NCBI GenBank assembly: GCA_015655225.1
Contig: JAATFK010000028.1
Span: 1 to 8,453 of the forward strand
From: Solirubrobacterales bacterium
GTDB taxonomy: Bacteria; Actinomycetota; Thermoleophilia; Solirubrobacterales; Solirubrobacteraceae
DNA: 8,453 bases
Direction: 5' to 3'
Shown here: positions 1 to 5,102 of the stretch, piece by piece
Layout of the letters: the number at the start of each line of letters is the position of its first letter
Numbering within the stretch: position 1 is the stretch's first letter
Notes under the pieces: generated by a model
Databases searched by the model: none
What the model saw: the letters and a program-made list of their open reading frames with translations, nothing else
What the model was told of the DNA's origin: nothing
Made by a program: the position numbers and the translations under genes

Positions 1-397
1 AGTTGTCGCTGAGATGCGTGAAGACCGACGTGGCCCAGACGACGTCGAAGAAGTCGTCGCTCTGCGGCAGGCCCGGCGCCTCCTCGACCACGAACGGATG
101 GAAGGGCGGCGAGAGATGCTCCCGCATCCACGCGATGCTCGTCTCGTCGATGTCACAGCCCCAGAACTCGGCATCGGTGGCCTCGTCCGCGTAGTGCCGC
201 AGGACCCGCCCTGCCCCACAGCCGAAGTCGAGCGCCCGCTTGCCGCGCCAGTCCCAGTCCGCCGGGAGCGACGTGTCGATCGCCGTCCGCAGTGCGGCTC
301 CGATCGTCTCGTAGAGCGCGAGCTGCTCCTCGTCGCCGAGTGAGCCCACGCGATTGGCGAGGTCGAGCGGCGGGAGCGGGAGTCTGCGCGTTTCCAT
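1..397 (-). CDS. SAM-dependent methyltransferase, class I (N-terminal part, cut by left window edge)
   Basis: The reading frame opens at an ATG (395-397) and runs off the left edge after 132 residues, so the C-terminal part is missing. A Rossmann-type SAM-binding motif I, ALDFGCGAGRVLRHY, lies at about residues 55-69. A motif II-like acidic strand end, FWGCDID, follows at about 78-84, and FDVVWATSVFTHLSD at about 117-131 corresponds to motif IV. These are typical of class I methyltransferases of the methyltransferase-11/25 type that act on small molecules or glycans. A Shine-Dalgarno-like GAGAGGA sits 9 nt upstream. It is the third gene of a leftward block, 54 nt after the preceding methyltransferase, to which it is similar in motif I and motif IV. 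Methylation of a sugar in the surface glycan is inferred from context; the substrate cannot be read from the sequence. Confidence 0.88.
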   Translation of the reverse strand, partial: METRRLPLPPLDLANRVGSLGDEEQLALYETIGAALRTAIDTSLPADWDWRGKRALDFGCGAGRVLRHYADEATDAEFWGCDIDETSIAWMREHLSPPFHPFVVEEAPGLPQSDDFFDVVWATSVFTHLSDN

Positions 398-406
398 CAA
401 CTGGGG

Positions 407-413
407 TCCTCTC
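407..413 (-). promoter_or_regulatory. Ribosome binding site of the left-edge methyltransferase
   Basis: The minus strand reads GAGAGGA, with 9 nt between it and the ATG at 395-397. It is the only purine-rich Shine-Dalgarno-like element in the 54-nt gap (398-451) between the two methyltransferase genes, and it supports the chosen start. No obvious promoter or terminator is visible in this gap, so the two genes are probably co-transcribed. Confidence 0.55.
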
Positions 414-451
414 GAACGGGGTCGTAGCTGTCGAGCACTTGGGCCCGGTCC

Positions 452-1303
452 TCAGTCCTTCTGCAGCACGAGAACGGACTGCGGGAGGTAGGCAGGATCA
501 TCACTGAAGTCGCGCAGCTTCAGATACCGTGTCCATTCGCGTTCGGCGTAGGCGCGCGGGACGAACGCCTCCCCATAGAGTCCTTCGTCCAGGCCTCCGC
601 CGCCGCCGCTCGGATACGTGCGGAAGATGAACTCCCCCGCGGCGAACTGGGCCCGGACCGCGTCGATGTCGGAGAACATCTCCAGCAACGACGCTTCGAG
701 GTGGGTGGGCTCCTGCGTCCCCACCAGCGTCTCGACGTAGGAGAGGAAGTAGTCGCTGCGACTCGTGACGACGAGCACGCCGCCGGGCTTGAGGATGCGG
801 GCGAACTCCTCGATCCAGGCGAGCTGGGCGCGCTCGGCCAGGTGGGAGAAGACCGAGTAGGCGTAGATCACGTCGAAGCGGTCGGACGCGAAGACGGTCG
901 GCGGCAGCTCGTCGCAGTGGATCAGGCTGCCGGGGACCCCGGTCTGCTTGCAGAGCTCGATCGCGAGCGGCATCGCGTCGATCCCGTAGATCCCCTCGAC
1001 GGCCACGTCGCGGAGGAAGTAGCGGGCGATCCGGCCCCAGCCGATCCCGAAGTCGAGCACGCTGCTGTCGGCCGTCAGCGGTCGACCGAAGCGTGCCGCG
1101 GCGGCGGTGATCGCGGAGTAGAAGTTGAAGGCCTCGTCGAGCGCCCGCTCGAACGAGGCGCCGACGAACCGCTCCTGCACCTCGGGGGGCGGGAAGCCCG
1201 GGAGCGTCAGGCCGTGCTGATCGCGATCGGCCACGCTCGCCTTGACGACGGCGTGCCATGCCTCCGGCGTGAGCTCGTGCAGTGCGTCGGGAACGGTCTT
1301 CAT
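452..1303 (-). CDS. SAM-dependent methyltransferase, class I (283 aa)
   Basis: A complete 283-residue protein. Motif I, VLDFGIGWGRIARYF, is at residues 82-96, followed by IYGIDAMPLAIELCK at 105-119 (acidic residue D109 expected to contact the SAM ribose). FDVIYAYSVFSHLAE at 143-157 is the motif IV region, and ILKPGGVLVVTSRSD at 170-184 is the classic post-motif III strand and turn of methyltransferase-11/25 enzymes. No signal peptide or membrane helix is seen, so it is likely cytosolic. A glycine run (SGGGGG, 232-237) lies in the C-terminal third, probably a loop near the substrate pocket. Its ATG overlaps the stop of the upstream glycosyltransferase in an ATGA (1300-1303), indicating translational coupling; a GGAG lies 11 nt upstream. 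It most likely O-methylates a sugar or a glycan end made by the neighbouring glycosyltransferase. That substrate is inference; the methyltransferase fold is clear. Confidence 0.9.
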   Translation of the reverse strand: MKTVPDALHELTPEAWHAVVKASVADRDQHGLTLPGFPPPEVQERFVGASFERALDEAFNFYSAITAAAARFGRPLTADSSVLDFGIGWGRIARYFLRDVAVEGIYGIDAMPLAIELCKQTGVPGSLIHCDELPPTVFASDRFDVIYAYSVFSHLAERAQLAWIEEFARILKPGGVLVVTSRSDYFLSYVETLVGTQEPTHLEASLLEMFSDIDAVRAQFAAGEFIFRTYPSGGGGGLDEGLYGEAFVPRAYAEREWTRYLKLRDFSDDPAYLPQSVLVLQKD

Positions 1304-2685
1304 CGGCGAGGCGTCTCCAGGTCGATCGGTACGTGGTCGGCATCATTGCGCGCCATCGCGTCCGGGTCCTGCTTCGTGATCGCGCGCCAGACGCGCTCGA
1401 TCTGCGGCTCCCAGCTGAGCGCCTCGATCTCCGCGGAGGCGGTCGTGGCGATCCGGTCGCGCAGCGCGCGGTCCTCGACGAGGCGCCCGATCCGCTCCGC
1501 GATCTGCGTCGGGAGCGCCGGCGACAGCAGGCAGTTCTCCTCGTCGCGCAGGAACCAGCGCGTGTGCGGGTTCTGGTTCGAGACGGTCGCCGTCCCGCAC
1601 GCCATGAACTCGAACGGCTGGTAGCTCGGGTGCTTCGTCATCATCAGGACGAGTCCGACGTCGCACGAGCGGTACAGGTCCGCGACCTCGTCGAGGCTGC
1701 CGAGCCGGCCGAGGCTGCGGATGCGGTCGGCGAGGCCGTACGCGCCGGGGTTCCAGACCTCGCCGGCGCAGACGATGTCGACGCGGTCGCCGTAGCGCTG
1801 CTTGACCTTCGAGAGCGCCGCGATGCCGAGGCCGAACGCGTTGCGCTCCGTCTTCGGCCGCCCGTAGAAGAAGATCTTCACCGGCCCCTCGCCGCCGCGC
1901 GGCGTCGCCGGCGGGTGGTAGCGGTGCAGGTCGACCGCCGGAACGAAGTCAACCGCCGGGTTGCCGTAGGCGCGGTAGACCTCGGCGAGACCGGGCGTGT
2001 TGACGATCCCCGGCAGGCCGAGCCGGTAGGTCTCCTCCGCCAGCGCGTAGGCCGAGCCGGCGGCGTAGAACTCCGGCTCGAAATCCTGGATGAAGTAGAA
2101 GCGCGCGGGCGCGCCTCTGTAGCGCAGCATCGCGTAGACGCTCGTCCAGAGCGTCGCGATCGCGGCATCGGCCGGCGGCAGCTGCTCGGGCGCGACATGG
2201 CCGGCGCCGCCGGCCGACGTCACCGTCGCGTTCGCCAGGCCGGGGAACGCGGCCGCGATCTTGGGTGCGATCTCGGCGGCCGCGGCGGGCGAGTCGTAGA
2301 CGTGGAAGCGACTCTCGACGCCGTGCTCGCGAGCGAAGTGGTCGGCGAAGCGGAGGATCGTGTAGACGCCGCCGAAGTAGGCGTGCTGGAAGTACGGGAG
2401 GAACCACTGGATCGAGCGGATCTCCTGGCGCTCGACGGCGGCGTAGGCGTCGAGGAGCGCGCGGTTCTGCTCCAGCGCCGCGTCGGTCGCGTCGAACGCG
2501 CCGGAGATCCCCAGCTCGTCGGACTCGGTCAGCTGCGGCTCGTCGTCGGCGCGGTTGAGCCGCCGCCGCCGAGCGCGGAAGTACGCGTAGCCGAACTCCG
2601 TCGGGCCCTGCCGGGTGATGTTCCAGATGTAGCGCAGCCGGTTCGGGTCGAACCGTCCCTGCCGCGGTCGCTGCTCTGATGCCAT
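1300..2685 (-). CDS. WsaF-like glycosyltransferase (GT4-type, probable rhamnosyltransferase)
   Basis: A 461-residue GT-B type glycosyltransferase without membrane helices. Residues 1-90 are basic and poorly recognisable. SIQWFLPYFQHAYFGGVYTI (91-110) opens the N-terminal Rossmann domain with the GG turn typical of the family. RFYFIQDFEPEFYAAGS (195-211) followed by YALAEETYRLG (213-223) is the hallmark of WsaF-family rhamnosyltransferases. The C-terminal nucleotide-sugar domain starts near VKIFFYGRPK (269-278) and contains HPSYQPFEFMACG (352-364), where E359 occupies the position of the conserved donor-binding glutamate of GT4 enzymes. WsaF of Geobacillus stearothermophilus is a dTDP-rhamnose-dependent rhamnosyltransferase of S-layer glycan synthesis; rhamnose as donor here is inferred by family. 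It is the first gene of the leftward block, next to the divergent gap, and its stop overlaps the downstream methyltransferase start. The ATG at 2683-2685 has no well-spaced Shine-Dalgarno; see the promoter entry. Confidence 0.85.
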   Translation of the reverse strand: MASEQRPRQGRFDPNRLRYIWNITRQGPTEFGYAYFRARRRRLNRADDEPQLTESDELGISGAFDATDAALEQNRALLDAYAAVERQEIRSIQWFLPYFQHAYFGGVYTILRFADHFAREHGVESRFHVYDSPAAAAEIAPKIAAAFPGLANATVTSAGGAGHVAPEQLPPADAAIATLWTSVYAMLRYRGAPARFYFIQDFEPEFYAAGSAYALAEETYRLGLPGIVNTPGLAEVYRAYGNPAVDFVPAVDLHRYHPPATPRGGEGPVKIFFYGRPKTERNAFGLGIAALSKVKQRYGDRVDIVCAGEVWNPGAYGLADRIRSLGRLGSLDEVADLYRSCDVGLVLMMTKHPSYQPFEFMACGTATVSNQNPHTRWFLRDEENCLLSPALPTQIAERIGRLVEDRALRDRIATTASAEIEALSWEPQIERVWRAITKQDPDAMARNDADHVPIDLETPRR

Positions 2686-2693
2686 TCCACCCG

Positions 2694-2699
2694 ATCGTA
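2694..2699 (-). promoter_or_regulatory. Candidate -10 box, possibly giving a leaderless mRNA
   Basis: The minus strand reads TACGAT, fitting the TAnnnT pattern of actinobacterial -10 elements. Only 8 nt separate it from the ATG of the WsaF-like gene, so transcription would begin at or next to the A of the start codon. A leaderless transcript would explain why there is no properly spaced Shine-Dalgarno; the GGGTGGA present abuts the ATG. No convincing -35 box was found. Confidence 0.35.
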
Positions 2700-2751
2700 G
2701 GGACCCGCGCGTCGGAACGCCGCGCGGCGGGAAGTCATCGGACCGGACGAC

Positions 2752-2757
2752 TAGACT
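2752..2757 (+). promoter_or_regulatory. Candidate -10 box for the rightward glycosyltransferase block
   Basis: TAGACT matches the TAnnnT pattern. Transcription would begin near 2764, giving a leader of about 47 nt before the GTG at 2811. I see no good -35 hexamer at 16-19 bp spacing, so this is a weak call that rests mainly on position. Confidence 0.25.
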
Positions 2758-2810
2758 CGGTTTTCCGCAACTTCCCCTGGGTCACGGACGTTTCGTGTCC
2801 TATCTCCACC

Positions 2811-3602
2811 GTGACTGACCGACCCTCGACCAGAGCCCTCGCCACGCGCCCGCGGCATCTCGCGATCGTTCCCGCCTACAACGAGAGCGGAGCGATCGCC
2901 GACGTCGTGCGCGACCTGCGCACGCATGCCCCGGACTTCGACGTGCTCGTGATCGACGACGGCTCGACCGACCGCACGAGCGACGCCGCACAGCTCGCCG
3001 GCGCGCTCGTGATTCGCCACCCGTTCAACCTCGGGATCGGCGGCGCGATGCAGTGCGGCTACGCCTTCGCGGCCGAGAACGGCTACGAGCTGGCGGTGCA
3101 GGTCGACGGCGACGGCCAGCACGACGCGCGCCACGTCCACGAGCTGGTCGCGTACCTGCGGGCGCACCCGGGCCTCGACATGGTGACCGGCTCGCGCTTC
3201 CTCGCGACCGCCGGCGACGGCTACCGCAGCTCCGCCTCACGCCGCGTCGGCATCCGCATCTTCGCCCGGGTGATCTCCGCGATCACCGGCAGCCCCGTGA
3301 CCGACCCGACCTCCGGCTTCCGCATGACGACGCGCCGGGGGATCGAGCTGTTCGCACGCGACTACCCGCACGACTACCCCGAGGTCGAGGCGATCCTGAT
3401 GATGCACGCGCACAGGCTCGCGAGCGCCGAGGTCCCGGTCACGATGCGCTCGCGCACGAGCGGCGTCTCCTCGATCAACCCGACGCGCTCGATCTATTAC
3501 ATGATCAAGGTGCTGCTGGCGATCTTCATCGGCCTCTTCCGTGCGCGGCCGAACGTCGAGCGCGGCTACCCGGCGCCGGTCGCGGCGCAGCACACGCTCT
3601 GA
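2811..3602 (+). CDS. GT2 glycosyltransferase, dolichyl/polyprenyl-phosphate sugar synthase-like
   Basis: A 263-residue GT-A fold family 2 enzyme of the DPM1/polyprenyl-phosphate hexose synthase kind, which moves a sugar from a nucleotide donor to a lipid phosphate at the cytoplasmic membrane face. AIVPAYNES (18-26) begins the nucleotide-binding domain, VLVIDDGSTDRTSD (45-58) is the first acidic motif, and VQVDGDGQHD (96-105) carries the metal-binding DGD. DPTSGFRMTTRRG (165-177) and RSRTSGVSSI (213-222) are the usual acceptor-side motifs. The C-terminal segment YYMIKVLLAIFIGLF (229-243) is hydrophobic and may associate with the membrane. I chose the GTG at 2811 because homology starts about 17 residues later, the earlier in-frame ATG at 2679 would overlap the divergent gene, and codon use before 2811 looks non-coding. 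No Shine-Dalgarno is visible for GTG 2811. The stop overlaps the next gene. Sugar and lipid are not determinable. Confidence 0.85.
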   Translation: MTDRPSTRALATRPRHLAIVPAYNESGAIADVVRDLRTHAPDFDVLVIDDGSTDRTSDAAQLAGALVIRHPFNLGIGGAMQCGYAFAAENGYELAVQVDGDGQHDARHVHELVAYLRAHPGLDMVTGSRFLATAGDGYRSSASRRVGIRIFARVISAITGSPVTDPTSGFRMTTRRGIELFARDYPHDYPEVEAILMMHAHRLASAEVPVTMRSRTSGVSSINPTRSIYYMIKVLLAIFIGLFRARPNVERGYPAPVAAQHTL

Positions 3603-4021
3603 TGGCGCTGCGGATCCAGCTCGTCGCGATCCTCGTCACCGGCGGGCTCTTCGTGCTCGTCTTCGAGCTGGTCCGGCGGCGCCGGCTGATGGAGCGCTAC
3701 GCGCTGCTGTGGATGTTCGCGGCCGGCATCCTGCTGGTGCTGGCGGTCTGGAAGGGCCTGCTCAACCGCGTCGCGCACTCGATCGGGATCTACTACGCGC
3801 CGTCGGCGCTGTTCGCCGTCGCGTTCGGCTTCATCCTCGTGCTGCTGCTGCACTTCTCGCTCGTGATCTCCCGCCTCTCGGATCAGAACAAGGTGCTCGC
3901 GCAGCGGCTCGGGATGCTCCAGCAGCGGCTCGATCAGCACGAGCGGATCGCGCACGGCGCCGACGCCGCGCGCGACGACGGCGACGTCACCGCCCGCGAG
4001 CTGACGCGCAGCAGCAGCTAG
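3602..4021 (+). CDS. DUF2304 family membrane protein
   Basis: A 139-residue protein with three likely membrane helices (about residues 5-23, 33-50 and 66-90). A charged coiled-coil-like stretch follows (91-117, SDQNKVLAQRLGMLQQRLDQ) and then a polar tail ending in RSSS. The basic loop LVRRRRLMERYALLW (23-37) and the general plan match DUF2304 proteins, small integral membrane proteins of unknown biochemical role that are very often encoded directly after a DPM1-like GT2. The start is the ATG within a TGATG stop-start overlap with that gene, implying translational coupling and probably a fixed protein ratio. No Shine-Dalgarno is seen. By context it may anchor or assist the upstream glycosyltransferase at the membrane, with the coiled coil as a possible contact. 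This is inference. Confidence 0.85.
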   Translation: MALRIQLVAILVTGGLFVLVFELVRRRRLMERYALLWMFAAGILLVLAVWKGLLNRVAHSIGIYYAPSALFAVAFGFILVLLLHFSLVISRLSDQNKVLAQRLGMLQQRLDQHERIAHGADAARDDGDVTARELTRSSS

Positions 4022-4025
4022 CTCG

Positions 4026-5102
4026 GTGTCGACCGCGTCGACCGCTCTGCCCGCCGTCGCGGTCGTGATCGTGACGCACGACAGCGCCGACGCGCTGCAC
4101 GCTACGCTCGCGGCGCTGCTGCCGCAGCTGCGCGACGGCGACGAGCTGACGGTCGTCGACAACGCCTCGCGGGACGGCACGCCCGCCCTCGCGCGCCGGC
4201 TGGCGCCCGCGGCGACGGTGCTGGAGACGGGCGCGAACCTCGGCTTCGCCGGCGGCTGCAACGCCGGCGCGGCGACCAGCTCGACCCCGCTGCTGCTGTT
4301 CCTCAACCCCGACGCGCGCCCCGCCCCTGCATGCCTCGACGCGCTCAGAGCGGCGGCCGGCGCGCACCCCGGCTGGGGCGCGTGGCAGGCGCTCGTGACG
4401 CTCCCGGGCGCGACGGTCGTCAACACGAGCGGTGGCGTCACCCATTTCCTCGGCCTCTCCTGGGCGGGGGAGTGCGACCAGCCGGTGCGGCCCGAGCCCG
4501 ATCGCGAGGTCGCCTTCGCGTCCGGCGCCGCGCTCGTCGTCCGGCGGGCCGCGTGGGAGCTGGCGGAGGGCTTCGACCCGGCCTTCTTCATGTACGCCGA
4601 GGACGTCGACCTGTCGCTGCGCCTGCGGCTCGCGGGCTTCGGCGTGGGCGTCGCGCGCGCGGCCGTCGTCGAGCACGACTACGATTTCGACAAGTGCGCC
4701 TACAAGTGGTTCCTGCTCGAGCGCAACCGCTGGTGGACGATCGTCGGCGCCTACCCCGCGCCGCTGCTGGCGGCCGTCCTGCTCCCGCTGCTGGCGGCCG
4801 AGGTCGGCGTGCTGGCGGTCGCGGCGCGCGGCGGCTGGCTGCGAGAGAAGCTGCGCGCCCAGGCGGCCGTGCTGCGCTCGCTGCCGTGGCTGCTGCGGCG
4901 CCGCGGCCGGATCCAGGCGACGCGCCTGGTCTCCGCCGGCGAGTTCGCGGCCGCCCTGACCGCCGATCTCGACAGCCCCTACCTGCCGCTCGGACCGGAG
5001 CTGGCGCCGGCGGTCGCGCTGCAGCGGCGCTACTGGGCGCTCGTCGGGCGGGCGCTCACTCGCCCGGGGCGCGCAGGCGGCAGCTCGCGTCGCGCAGGGT
5101 GA
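4026..5102 (+). CDS. GT2 glycosyltransferase, WbbL/rhamnosyltransferase-like, membrane-associated
   Basis: A 358-residue GT-A enzyme. VAVVIVTHDS (11-20), LTVVDNASRDGTPA (41-54) and ANLGFAGGCNAGA (70-82) are the classic N-terminal motifs of WbbL-like transferases. LLLFLNPDARP (89-99) holds the metal-binding acidic motif. FASGAALVVRR (164-174) and EGFDPAFFMYAEDVDLSLRL (181-200) form the acceptor-side region, with ED at 192-193 as the expected catalytic base site. After the catalytic domain, about 241-266 is a hydrophobic helix, followed by a basic stretch (WLLRRRGRIQATR, 288-300) and a C-terminal tail. The family includes dTDP-rhamnose:lipid-linked-sugar rhamnosyltransferases, but the donor cannot be fixed here. 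The GTG start at 4026 lies 4 bp after the DUF2304 stop, without a visible Shine-Dalgarno, so re-initiation is likely. Its last 47 bp overlap the convergent tandem-GT2 gene. Confidence 0.88.
   Translation: MSTASTALPAVAVVIVTHDSADALHATLAALLPQLRDGDELTVVDNASRDGTPALARRLAPAATVLETGANLGFAGGCNAGAATSSTPLLLFLNPDARPAPACLDALRAAAGAHPGWGAWQALVTLPGATVVNTSGGVTHFLGLSWAGECDQPVRPEPDREVAFASGAALVVRRAAWELAEGFDPAFFMYAEDVDLSLRLRLAGFGVGVARAAVVEHDYDFDKCAYKWFLLERNRWWTIVGAYPAPLLAAVLLPLLAAEVGVLAVAARGGWLREKLRAQAAVLRSLPWLLRRRGRIQATRLVSAGEFAAALTADLDSPYLPLGPELAPAVALQRRYWALVGRALTRPGRAGGSSRRAG
5049..5066. terminator. Possible bidirectional hairpin at the convergent gene ends
   Basis: CGGGCG (5049-5054) and CGCCCG (5061-5066) form a perfect 6-bp all-GC stem with a 6-nt loop, CTCACT, that contains the stop codon of the minus-strand gene. 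It is the only clear hairpin I found at the meeting point of the two convergent blocks. It has no T-tract on either side, lies within the rightward coding sequence, and short GC stems are common at this base composition, so a termination role is speculative. Confidence 0.2.

Larger units (their letters stand above)
2686..2810. promoter_or_regulatory. Divergent intergenic region with promoters for the leftward and rightward blocks
   Basis: This 125-bp gap is the only place where both outward-reading blocks can be transcribed from. Read as an extension of the rightward gene it uses codons such as agt, gga, cga, cta and gtt that are unlike the GC-saturated codons downstream, so it is probably non-coding. 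It contains a perfect 12-bp palindrome at 2718-2729, a TACGAT box facing left (2694-2699) and a TAGACT box facing right (2752-2757). That it is a shared promoter region is inferred from gene orientation. Confidence 0.55.

Noticed and set aside
701..1624. Plus-strand open frame of 307 codons across the methyltransferase
   Set aside because: Antisense shadow; the opposite strand holds all SAM-binding motifs.
1282..2679. Plus-strand open frame of 465 codons opposite the WsaF-like gene
   Set aside because: Arg/Asp/Val/Glu-rich antisense shadow without recognisable motifs; the minus strand has WsaF-family motifs and overlap coupling to its neighbour.
2679..2810. N-terminal extension of the DPM1-like GT2 from an ATG at 2679
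   Set aside because: Its codons differ from the GC-saturated use downstream, it would overlap the divergent gene's start, and it adds 44 residues with no family similarity. GTG at 2811 is preferred.
3053..3601. Extension of the DUF2304 frame upstream to an ATG at 3053
   Set aside because: The extra 183 residues are an Arg-rich shadow inside the GT2 gene; the hydrophobic DUF2304 sequence begins exactly at the ATG at 3602.
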